DNA from: Macrolepiota albuminosa
Lineage: Eukaryota > Basidiomycota > Agaricomycetes > Agaricales > Agaricaceae
NCBI GenBank assembly: GCA_027475525.1
Contig: JAMWFC010000132.1
Coordinates: 605,074-669,073 of the forward strand
Length of the DNA: 64,000 nt
Direction of reading: 5' to 3'
This document shows positions 31,861-42,213 of the stretch, in pieces. Each line of letters starts with the position of its first letter. Position 1 is the stretch's first letter. Made by a program: the position numbers and the translations under genes. The notes below the pieces were generated by a model, which saw only the letters and a list, made by a program, of their open reading frames with translations, ran no database searches and was not told the DNA's origin.

Positions 31861-33442
31861 CAATTTTTTTATGTTAAAGAATTATATTTTTATTTTCTAT
31901 ATATCTATATTTTAAGTTGTTTTTTTTTCTGTATTGAGTGCGTTATTGTTTTTTTCTTTTACCAAGTTAAGAGATTCTGTTTCTTTTTTTCATATATATA
32001 TGTATGTTTTTTTGAATAAGTGTGTATGTTTTTTTTTGAATAAGTGTGTATGTTTTTTTTGAAGAAGTGTATATGTTTTTTTTGAAGAAGTGTATATGTT
32101 TTTTTTGAACAAGTGTGTATGTTTTTTTTGAATAAGTGTGTATGTTTTTTTTTGAATAAGTGTGTATGTTTTTTTTTTGAATAAGTGTGTATGTTTTTTT
32201 TTTGAATAAGTGTGTATGTTTTTTTTAAATAAGTGTGTATGTTTTTTTTTTGAATAAGTGTGTATGTTTTTTTTAAATAAGTGTATATGTTTTTTTTTTG
32301 AATATATAATTTGTTTCATGTTGTTAAATGCCTTGTTTATTATTTTAATTTATTACATCTAGTACCTAGAAAGAGGAGCATACATGAAAATTGTACAATT
32401 ATGTGAAATTTTTTTTTTGCTCTAGCAGTCATTATTCTGTTCTCTTCATTTATTTTCATCTTTGAAAATTAGACCACATTGTCTTTGGTATTCATAGAAC
32501 TTTTTGAATTATTTTTTCTATAAGCTTGTATAGATCCAGTTTTCTGTCTAATAGAATATGCTTATATAAGCTAATACTCCATCAATAGTTTATGTAAGCT
32601 GTTGCTCCAGCAATGGTTTATGTAAGCTAAGAATATGCTTATATAAGCTAATACTCCATCAATAGTTTATGTAAGCTGTTGCTCCAGCAATGGTTTATGT
32701 AAGCTAATGCTCCAGCAGTAGTTTATATAAGCTATTGCTTCTGTAATAGTTTATTGTTTGATTAATCTGTTTTGCATTTTGATATATTGATTGAGTTTAT
32801 AAATTTGCTTTCTTTTAGCATTTTATACCTAGTTGTCAATCTGCTATGATGCTAAGTGTCATTGAATAAAAATTGTACATGAGAGTTGTTTTAGCATTTT
32901 ATACCTAGTTGTCAATCTGCTATGATGCTAAGTGTCATTGAATAAAAATTATACATGAGAGTTGTCAAACTATAACTCTTTTTATTTATGCATATTTAAA
33001 GAGTCAACTGTTATAATTTTAGTCCTTATCTACATTAACTAATACATTTAATATATTGAAATAAATAATTAGAGAGCTATTAGAAACTGAAAAACTTTAA
33101 TTAATCATCTTGGATATAAATTATATCTTGTGCTTATATAGCACAATTAGAGAGCTATTAAAAACTGAAAACTTTAATTAATCATCTTGGATATAAATTA
33201 TATCTTGTGCTTATATAGCACTAAAAATACCTACAAGAACTTTTAGCATAATTTGTTGTAGTGCTCAAACTATTTCTGTTTACAAGTATAAATATGAAGC
33301 CACAATTGCAGAGAGATACATCTGTTTCTGTATAGAAGTCATATTGATGTCAATATCTTCTATGCCTATAGAGACAATAATAAAAATTGAAGGCTTTGAA
33401 GTTAAGTCTCTATATTTTATTTGTCCACTTATCAATACATAT
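31861..33442. repeat. AT-rich intergenic DNA with minisatellites
   Basis: At 31997-32305 about 13 copies of a ~23-bp unit (GTGTATGTTTTTTTTGAATAA) lie in tandem. At 32550-32760 there are units of about 33 bp (TTTATGTAAGCT, GCTCCAGCAATGG). Two near-77-bp duplications lie at 32813-32964 and 33067-33222. I see no coding sequence, and the low complexity fits decayed transposon or heterochromatic filler. Confidence 0.75.
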
Positions 33443-33961
33443 TGTCAGGGGACTCCTCATTTCTTCCTTCTTTCACTCCCTATTCCTTCACTCTCCTTTT
33501 ATTTATTTCCTTATTTCTTCTATCATTCTCTCATTTTGCTGTTTCTATTCTCTTAACACTATCTGTTAGTACTACTCTCAGCCTTTGAGGTGCTCTGGTT
33601 CCTTAGCTATCATTCAGACAAGTGTGGACTTTTTAGCACCACTTTCAGACTGCTTATATAAGCCAGAGTTTGTCTTTCTGACTTTCAAAGTTCAGAGTTT
33701 TCCTGCCTTGTTTATACAGTTGTTTATTTAGGCAATTTTAGAGTTTTTAAGATTTTGTTGTACTGTACAGTTGTTTTCCATGCTTCAGAGGCCCCAGAAG
33801 CATCCAACCTGGCATAGGGAATTCCTAGACTTGTTCTCTTTTGATCTCCCTCTGCCAGGTGAGTAGTTATTATAATATTGTCAGTATATACTCTAATACA
33901 CTTTGGATCTCCCTCTGTCAGCTGTGTGACTGAGCCACAGCTTCCAGAAGTTGCCCTTACA
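33443..33961 (+). repeat. Solo LTR, A family
   Basis: A 519-bp LTR (TGTCAGGGG...CCCTTACA) in the orientation opposite to element A, with the TATA palindrome GCTTATATAAGC near 33652. It is flanked by a perfect 5-bp target duplication CATAT (33438-33442 and 33962-33966), so it is a solo LTR left by LTR-LTR recombination. Confidence 0.92.
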
Positions 33962-34095
33962 CATATCATGCTATCCAATTCTTAGATTTATATTGATAAA
34001 CACTAATGTATATGATCGATCAACTTCCTCAATCATTGAAAAACCTCTCTCTTCAAACTGTTGGAAGACATTCCACTACACAAACTCACTCAAAA

Positions 34096-34268
34096 TGTAA
34101 CAGAGTAGGCTGTCACAGCCTATAATTTAGTCACACTTGTTACAGTAACTCTTTAGTCTTTATTCTTTGCTAGTCCCTACGCTTGTGTAGTCACCATTCT
34201 TGCTATAGAATTGGGTCATACACACTTGGGACACTAAGGAACTGAACTCAACCCTGTACATTGTTACA
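34096..34268 (+). repeat. 5' LTR of E
   Basis: 173 bp, TGTAACAGAG...ATTGTTACA, preceded by CAAAA. Confidence 0.88.
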
Positions 34269-35489
34269 CTTTTTTGCATATCCAGCTCCAGTGGCTTTGT
34301 CACACACTATCACTGGACTATAGCAGAGACTTGGCTACAACACTGCTTATCTTTTGACTTCTGGACTCTTTGCTGGACTTTTGGGATGCTTTAGACCTTC
34401 TATCAGTGTTCCTTCTTGGTTGCAGGATCAGGAGAGGTGTGGATAAGAGTTGGAGGTGTTTGTGGATGGAAGATAATGAGCTGGCATGAAGATTGGGTCA
34501 TATCTTGGGAGCAAGGCCCCAGTTTGCCCCATCTCCTTTACCATTGTGATCCCCTCATGTCCAGGATCCTTTTGATACCTGGATGGCCCTCAACTTTCAC
34601 TCCCTCCTTCTCCATCTCTGGATTTTTAATATTTTACAAAATTGCCTATATCTCACAATTCACTGCACTAATTCCCTTGATTCTAGTGCTATTGAAAGCG
34701 CATTGCTTCACTCCTTCCAATGGCTCCATGCTTGACCCAATCCAGACCATGGTGCTAGTTCAACTTGTTAGTTGTGGTATTTTTACTATTTTGCAGATAT
34801 CTTACAATCCATGGAACTGTTTGGCTCAATTCCTATAGCATTAAATGTGCCTCAACATGCCCTTTCCAACAGTATCTAGGTTTATACTATTTCAGTCCAT
34901 GGTTCTTGCTCAATGTCATCATCTTTATTCATTACTTCCTTCCCTCTTATTCTCATGGGGAACCTCTATCTCAGGATTTTTCTAGACCATTTCTATAACA
35001 CATTTATAGTCACTTCCTGTCCTTATCAACCAACCAGTCCATCTCTCAGTTATTGTCCCAGGATTTGCTGTGGTGCCTAGCTTGGCACCTTTTCTATGTG
35101 CATCTGCATAGTTCGCATAATTGATTTGACTTTATACTCATTTCCTGATAGATCTGACCTCTATCCATCTTTACCATGTCATTTTTTGACACTATTCATC
35201 AGCTCTATTTTGTTTTATATGTGCCTCACACCTTTGATGTTATTCTGAGGAGGCCTTTGAGGTAATTTGAAGGAGTGGACTTTTGTCTGTTCAATCAACT
35301 ATGACATGATTACTTCTACCCAACCCTATTCATATCTCCTCAGCATCTCTTCCTTCTTGTGCTTGCTCTACTAGCTTATAATTGACTGTGTGCAACCTGC
35401 TAGAGTGTTTAGAGGCTGGAGATAATGGTGAATATGGATGTATTCCATATTTGCATATGAGCATCAAGACTCTGTTCTCCCACTCTTTC

Positions 35490-36084
35490 TGTAAGGGCGA
35501 CCTCTAGAGGCTGTGGCTCAGTCACACAGCTGGCAGAGGGAGATCCAAAGTGTATTAGAATATATACTGACAATATCAAGGTAGCTACTCACCTGGCAGA
35601 GGGAGATCCAAAGAGAACAAGTCTGGGGATTCCCTATGCCAGGTTGGACGCTTCTGGGGCCTCTGAAGCGTGGGAAACAACTGTACAGTACAACAAAACC
35701 TTAAAAACTCGAAAATTGACTAGCCAAACAAGTGTGCAAACAAGGGAGGAAAACTCCGGACTTTAGAAGTCAGAAAGGCAAACTCCGGCTTATCTAAGCA
35801 GCCTGGAGCGGTGCTGAAGGGCCCACACTTGTCTGAGTGATAGCTAAAGAACCAGAGCACCTCAAAGGTTGAGAATAGTACCAACAGATAGTGTTGAAGA
35901 AGTAGTAACAGCAAAATGAGAGAATGGTAGAAGAAATAAGGAAGTGAATGAAAGGAGAGTGAAGAAATAAGGAGTGAAAGAAGAAAGGAATGAGGGGTCC
36001 CCTGACACTTTAATAAGGAAGTGAATGAAAGGAGAGTGAAGAAATAAGGAGTGAAAGAAGAAAGGAATGAGGGGTCCCCTGACA
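35490..36084 (-). repeat. Solo LTR, A family, inside E
   Basis: TGTAAGGGCG...CCCCTGACA, 595 bp as written and 518 bp without the 77-bp duplication near its right end (ends at 36007 and 36084). Target duplication CTTTC at 35485-35489 and 36085-36089. Same orientation as element A. Confidence 0.9.
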
Positions 36085-36407
36085 CTTTCCACCTTTTTTT
36101 ATGATGTTTTGCAGAGCCAATTGTGCTCTGCCCACCCTGTTGATGCTATTAGTGTCAACTTTGATCTATCCAAGAGTTTTCTCTTGGAGAGGGGAGGGAA
36201 AGGTGGACTCCAGCACAAAATTTGAAGGGGTGGATGGGAGGGAGGATGGAATGACTATATGAAGTGGAGGACAACCTGACTAGGTGAGCAGACACAATGG
36301 ATGATGAAGGAGCCTTAGCAATGAAGAAGTACATTACTGGAGTGAGCACCACTGTAGGAATTTTTTTTTTCTTCTTTCAGATTGGTATCTAATCTCAAAG
36401 GAGGGTA

Positions 36408-36579
36408 TGTAACAGAGTAGGCTGTCACAGCCTATGATTTGGTCACACTTGTTATAGTAACTCTTTAGTCTTTATCCTTTACCAGTCCCTACACTTGTAT
36501 AGTTGCCATTCTTGCTATAGAATTGAGTCATACACACTTGGAACACTAAGGAACTGAACTCAACTCGTACATTGTTACA
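36408..36579 (+). repeat. 3' LTR of E
   Basis: 172 bp, about ten differences from 34096-34268, followed by CAAAA. Confidence 0.88.
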
Positions 36580-36596
36580 CAAAAGCTCGACTCATT

Positions 36597-37023
36597 TGTT
36601 GAGATATGACTTACACCATTCCTCGACATACATCATTGTTACTTCTAATTTCCTTTATGGGTCTTTTCTCTTTTTTTGCACCATAATGGTGTGCGATCGT
36701 TATTTACCAGTCTTTGCATTTAAACCTTATTTTATTTTCTTATTTACCGTAGAATACCGGGTAGATACCCTCAGTCAACTACCTTATATCGAGTGACTGA
36801 GGGTAAGTAGATCTGACATTACCTTACGATATATTGGCTTACAACTCCTTGTAGACTAAAACTTCGTTTTACTCTACAGGTAATATAATCTCAGTCAACT
36901 ACCTTATATCGAGTGACTGAGGACTATGTAGACTAAAACTTCGTTTTACTCTACAGGTAATATAATCTCAGTCAACTACCTTATATCGAGTGACTGAGGA
37001 CTAAAACTTCATTTTACTCTACA
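36597..37023 (+). repeat. Solo LTR related to copia D
   Basis: Starts TGTTGAGAT like the D LTR and ends TTTTACTCTACA. It is 427 bp as written and 350 bp without the 77-bp duplication (36851/36928). Target duplication TCATT at 36592-36596 and 37024-37028. It shares with D the layout of a first hairpin ACCCTCAGTC...GACTGAGGGT (36767-36804) and a second, shorter hairpin followed by a repeat of the LTR-end sequence, although the rest is diverged. Confidence 0.85.
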
Positions 37024-37818
37024 TCATTTAAATTTGAGCTCAAGTTTCATATAAATAGTAGCTAAAATTTCTTTCTCTGCTTCAGTAATTGTGCTATTGG
37101 TCTCTTTTTGACTATTTCAAGTTTTATATAAATAGTAGCTAAAATTTCTTTCTCTGCTTCAGTAATTGTGCTATTGGTCTCTTTTTGACTATTCAATTTT
37201 ATAAACAGTCATTGACAAAACTCTATTGTAGACCTCGGTATTGCCGTGCACTGCAGCGGCCCATCCCTATTGATGTTTTAGATATATGAATATAATTGCT
37301 CATAGATGAATTCACATGCAAATCAACTTGTTGATTACAGTTACTCAGTTGGTATCCAAACGACTGTATTGTGTCTATATACCTGTTGATTACAGTTACT
37401 GGTATTGAGTTAGTAAGTGACTCTGTGTCTCTAAGTCAGGAATGTTACATACCTCAGTCGGTATCCAAACGACTGAGGTATGTGTGATCTCCGAATCCGA
37501 ATCCTCTCCACCTACTGTACAGTACCCGATCACTTCCCTCTATTCCATACTGCTCACGTGCTGTCCGGACCCACGGTGGGGTGCGCGTACTGGGATCTCT
37601 TTCCAACACAACTAAATAGAATGACAGAAAAATGAAACATACGTTGTGGTGCGGAGTGGTTGTGTAGAGTCAATTGGCATTTTCTTGTGTAGTGTCAATC
37701 AGATGATAAATGAGATTAATCTAGAAGACATAGTGTCAAGTTTGATTCCTCAAGTAGCCTCTGAAATGAACAACCGAACAGATTTCATCTATTGAACATG
37801 AAAAAATCACAATAACTA
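37024..37818. other. Intergenic region with a long hairpin
   Basis: No gene seen. A 77-bp duplication lies at 37051-37204. A 13-bp perfect stem CATACCTCAGTCG/CGACTGAGGTATG with a 9-nt loop lies at 37448-37482, and a decayed relative at about 37331-37356 (ACTCAGTTGGTATCCAAACGACTGTA). These may be remnants of LTRs like that of D. The downstream side would hold the 3' flank of the minus-strand gene that ends at 37819. Confidence 0.6.
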
Positions 37819-39771
37819 TTATTCTGAGTAGATATCCTTCAACAGGTCTGCAAAGGCGGCCTCAACAGCGTTGCGCCTTTCTTATGTTTAGCTATGCGAA
37901 ATCGACTGAACTAGAAGGGTCACCTTATATTGCCTTTGTCTGAAGTCCGCGGAAGCTTTCCCCGAGCAACAACCACAACTCTGTCATCAAACCGTTCATG
38001 AGGGAATAATCCGGCTTGGAATTTGTCCATGCGTTTAATTATCTTGCTTTTCATTCTGGAAGGATGTGCAATAGTATCTGCATGTGGTGCAGTAGGTTCG
38101 ACGAAGAGCACAATCGGCTTGCAGTATCCGACAACGACACAGTTTTGCACAAGATCGGCACAAAAAAGGTTTACAGCATCTTCAATAGCCCTAACAACTA
38201 TGTGAATAGAGAACAGCTAAGATGACTGTTGACCACTCACTTGGTGTCGCAGAGACCCATGATATCTTTGCCTGATTTAAGCCAGTCATCACTTCTACCA
38301 CCTGAAACATCTCAGAAACGTTAATGAGAAGAGGAATGTCCACACCTACGGAATATATAGCGGCCATGTTCAGTCTCTTCAAACAAATCGCCGGTTACGT
38401 GTCCATTGGGGCGATTGCGGATGGAGATATGAGGACAATTAGGTGCTTCAGCTGGTACAAAAAGATCACATAACTTCCCATAATGCTCCAAGCCATCATC
38501 ATCAAGTGGTATAAATTGGATATTGCTATCTTCAATTGGTCTCATGGAGGGCAGCCTCGCTGGCTCTTTGAGGTCGGAGACGAGACATATAGCTGAAGTA
38601 TGTTAAATTATCATCTCGTGCATAACAAATCAGCTCACCGATTTCTGTGCTGGCATATATAGCCTTGCGTAGGATGTGAGTGTAGAGTCACAAAAAGATC
38701 TCCGAACACCTACCACAACAGGCAAGCCTTGCTCTATAATCCAACGAATGTCATCTGGGTTCAGTGCCTCGCCGGTATACGATATCTGCTGCATGCTACG
38801 CAAAAGTATCAAAACATCGGGATTTGTTCTCGCTATGCCGAGGAGAAGAGACAGCCTGTTCGCATAAAGGAGCATATTATTTAACCCTTCCACATTCACC
38901 ATGGCCAGCAGCTCCACAGCATCGAAATCGGGTTTAGATGTTCGTATGATGCAGTGGCCAGACGGTATTATTTTGTTTATCACTAAGATGAGTCGTTCAT
39001 TAGCTTTGAAGCAATACCCATCCATAGCCGAGATACAAACTCGTAGCAGAGGCAACGTTAGCAAGGGATCCGACGTTGTTGAAGCATTTCTGCGCCTCTC
39101 CTTCTGATTGCCATGCGCGAGGCCAGTTTATGTCTGATTGGTATCTCAGCCACTTGTGTGACTCTGGAACAGGTTTTGGGCGTCCCGAAGTTGTCCCGCT
39201 AGTGTGGAAAATCATGGCGATGGCATCGTCGTCAACTTGAGGGAGATCCAATAATTTCTCATTTCCCACTAATGCAAGGAGCTCCGGAAAATCGGGGATG
39301 ACCAGAGTAGGAACTGTAATCTTGGGAATATGATCTCTGTAGTGTTGATCAATTACTAATACTTTCCCTCCTCGAAGTGCCAGAAGGTCGTTGATCATGG
39401 TCCCACCCTGAGTGGCCATGACGAGACTAAAAACCTGAGGGATAAATCCTGCCCGTATGATGGCATATAGGTTGACTAAATCTTCATAACGCGATCCAGT
39501 TATCCTACAAGGTAATGCAGGGGAAAAGATCACAACCTGTATTCTTGCATATATCGAAGACATACCAGAGACCAACAACATCGTTGTGTTCTACGCCGAG
39601 TTTGCAAAATTGCTGTTGAAAATAGATCGCTGATGCCTCCAGATCGTGAAGGAAAGTTGAATAGGTGATTGTTCGCCATGTAGGTTTTCCTGGCGAGCCG
39701 ACGTATTCTTTGTAGAGAGGCCTTTCAGAATGGTTCACCAAGCCCTTGAGCAATGTAAGCATGAAATGCAT
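37819..39771 (-). CDS. Adenylate-forming (AMP-binding) enzyme, NRPS-like adenylation domain
   Basis: This host gene has several introns and starts at the ATG at 39771. The first exon (MHFMLTLLKGLVNHSERPLY...) ends at DVVGLW and joins ITGSRYEDLVNLYAIIRAGF across a 61-nt intron (39505-39565, GTATGT...TTGTAG). The next exon carries the ATP-binding P-loop-like core motif MIFHTSGTTSGRPKPVPESH (near 39190-39240). Further exons give TSKPDFDAVELLA, ISYTGEALNP (motif A5 region), IRNRPNGHVTGDLFEE (A7/A8 region, with a modified GD), then FVEPTAPHADTIAHPS and KLPRTSDKGNIR with the invariant lysine. A short last exon reads RNAVEAAFADLLKD before TAA at 37819. Such proteins activate a carboxylic acid as an acyl-AMP. 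No carrier or reductase domain is seen next to it. Its exon 2/3 boundary (~39010-39060) does not splice cleanly by eye, so a defect is possible. Confidence 0.75.
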
Positions 39772-39886
39772 TATGATAGCGGTGGCAGTTTAAAGAGTTA
39801 GTTATATGTATCCGCCGGACTCCATGTGATACTGCGACGATCAGGATTAGAGATCAGTTCTGACAGATCACCCATGCTCCTGCAAG

Positions 39887-41790
39887 CCCTCTATAATGTG
39901 TTCGTATACCCTACTTCCTCTACCTGTAGTTCTTACCAACCATTTTACTCTACAATGAGCCCTGACGAATTCTTCACTTCCAATGCATGCCATAAAATGG
40001 CGAAGAAAGGAAGCATACTCATGCAGACGTGATAATGAGGAAAATACGTTCAAGGACTGTTACGTCGAATCTCTCTATGGTCGGATGATAAGCTCAAGGT
40101 CATCTTTCTTATCAGCAAGGTTCACAAGTCATCAATCCGAGGAAACCTTCGAGTATCCGATGTGGCCACTGAAGATAGATAGGAGTTTCCATTCCGATAT
40201 TCACATTCTGATGACAAGGCTGGAGAAGTTACTATAGGAAACGCCTACATCGCAAGTCCTGAGCATATGACCTTGAATTCTGACAGACGACTTATGGATT
40301 TTCGCTAGTGTTTGACGGGATATTCCGCAGATTTCTTGTTGTTTGTACTCAGGGTATGCCAAAGTTCGACCCGAGATGACCGAACTGAACTGTTCCCCTC
40401 TGCTCTGAATCGGGGCTGAACCGAACCTTGATGTTGTCTTCACAGATGCTGTATTCCAGGACTACCAGAGGGCATTCTGTACGGATAAAGCATACAAAGA
40501 AGAATTCCCAATGGGATTGCATTTTCTGCCATCTCAACATGAGAAAATGTAAGATGAAGACTTCCGTTGCAGCCCACAGTGATATTGTAGCCACACATAT
40601 CCGACGACTCTAATAGAAATGGTGTATTGACTCATTTGATGTCCCTGTTACTAGGCTGTCATGAGGCCACACATCACCATTCTGGTTGACATATCTGGCA
40701 TTGAATGTCCCTGAAATCCCTCTATAATGCGTTCGTATACCTTACTTCCTCTACCTGTAGTTCTTACCGACCATTTTACTCTAAAGGTTAATACACCCGT
40801 CTTCACTTCTGCGTAGAGTCGCAAGTTCTTATCGTCTATTTTACTCTACAAGCCTTGACGAGTTCTTCACTTCCAATGCATGCCATAAAATGGAGAAGAA
40901 AGGGAATAATCACGCCGACGTGATAATGAGAAAGAAATCACGTTCAAGGACTGTTACGATGATAAGCTCAAGGTCATCTTTCTTATCAGCAAGGCTCACA
41001 AGTCATCAATCTTAAGCTTTATTCCACTTTATTTCCCTGAGCTGGACTCACAACCATCAGAGGAAATTTCGAGTATCCGTTGACTCGATTGTGGCCACTG
41101 AAGATAGATAGGAGTTTCCATTCCGATATTCACATTCTGATGACAAGGCTGGAGAAGTTACTATAGGAAACGCACTGAAGATAGATAGGAGTTTCCATTC
41201 CGATATTCACATTCTGATGACAAGGCTGGAGAAGTTACTATAGGAAACGACCATTGCATGTCCTGCGCATATGACGTTAAATTCTGACACACGACTTATG
41301 GATTTTCGCTAGTGTTTGACGGGTTATTCCGCAGATTTCCTGTTGTTTGTACAACTCAGGGTATGCCAAAGTTCGACCCGAGATGACCGAATCGAACTGT
41401 TCCCCCTTCTCGAAGGTTAAAGGAACATTGATGTTGTCTTCCACAGATGCTGTATTCCAGAACTACCAGAGGGCACTCCGCACGGCTAAAGCATACAAAG
41501 AAGAATTCCCAATGGGATTGCATTTTCTGCCATCTCAACATGAGAAAATGTAAGCCGCATGGCTAAAGCATACAAAGAAGAATTCCCAATGGGATTGCAT
41601 TTTCTGCCATCTCAACATGAGAAAATGTAAGCTGAAGACTTCCGTTGCAGCCCACAGTGATATTGTAGCCACGCATATCCTACGACTCTAATAGAAATGG
41701 TGTATTGAACCATTTGATATCCCTGTTACTAGGCTGTCATGAGGCCACACATGACCATTCTGGTTGACATGTATATCTGGTATTGAAATG
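39887..41790. repeat. Tandem ~830-bp segment, two copies
   Basis: Copy 1 is 39887-40717 and copy 2 is 40718-41790. Copy 2 is lengthened by two 77-bp duplications (41101, 41484) and by an extra ~70 bp with TTTTACTCTACA ends near 40785-40850. The copies are alignable throughout but diverged. Both contain a short plus-strand reading that ends EFPMGLHFLPSQHEKM, which I do not recognise and which may be the 3' exon of a lost gene. Neither copy has a full ORF. Copaia D is inserted right after copy 2. Confidence 0.7.
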
Positions 41791-41796
41791 CTGTTG

Positions 41797-42082
41797 TGTT
41801 GAGATCTCGCGTCATAAACACCGTGCGCACTGAGGTAGTCAGGGTCACGGTCAGGGTCGTATGGAAATATGAGAGTATATGATGCGGACGGGAGCGACAT
41901 CACCCTCAGTCACTGTGTACGAAGACTGAGGGTGAGTGTACAAATTTACCTACAGAACTATGGACGAATAGACTTATGCATACCGTAGAATAACCTCCGT
42001 GTTTCTTAGGTATGCAAATACAGTCACTGTGTACGAAGACTGAGGAATAACCTCCGTGTTTCTTAGGTATCCACTTCTAACA
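41797..42082 (+). repeat. 5' LTR of D
   Basis: TGTTGAGATC...CTTCTAACA, 286 bp. It holds a hairpin CACCCTCAGTC/GACTGAGGGTG at 41901-41934 (12-nt loop) and a second hairpin of the same loop at about 42022-42044. The 26-bp block GAATAACCTCCGTGTTTCTT(AGGTAT) occurs on both sides of the second hairpin. Confidence 0.93.
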
Positions 42083-42100
42083 GGTTATGGGCTTGTGCTG
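42083..42100 (+). promoter_or_regulatory. Probable primer-binding site of D
   Basis: GGTTATGGGCTT directly follows the LTR. Its reverse complement contains GCCCATAACC, the anticodon-loop sequence of initiator tRNA-Met. Copia of Drosophila is known to prime from a half-molecule of this tRNA cut in the anticodon stem-loop, and this site fits that arrangement over about 10 bases. Confidence 0.6.
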
Positions 42101-42213
42101 CGCTGCCCTTTAGAAGTGACATTTTGATTTTGCCTGCCTTACGAGCCACTGCCGTGCTCATTGCCTCCTGGATCGACTGTCCAGAGTGTTAAACTACCGA
42201 GTTCCTGTTAGCT

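Larger units (their letters stand above)
34096..36579 (+). mobile_element. Short non-autonomous LTR element E
   Basis: Terminal direct repeats of 173 bp (34096-34268) and 172 bp (36408-36579) start TGTAACAGAG and end ATTGTTACA. They are flanked by the target duplication CAAAA (34091-34095 and 36580-36584). A purine-rich AAAGGAGGGTA precedes the 3' LTR. The interior (~1.5 kb after subtracting the solo LTR at 35490-36084) has no long ORF and no RT or gag motif, so it resembles LARD/TRIM-type elements or a deeply decayed copia element. The two LTRs differ at about ten positions, so it is older than B, C or D. Confidence 0.85.

Noticed and set aside
31990..32319. 109-codon ORF rich in KKHTHLF on the minus strand
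   Set aside because: It is the translation of a T-rich 23-bp minisatellite.
41990..42075. 57-bp repeat at the end of the D LTR as an artefact
   Set aside because: It is present in both LTRs, and an equivalent layout exists in the related solo LTR, so it is a true LTR feature.
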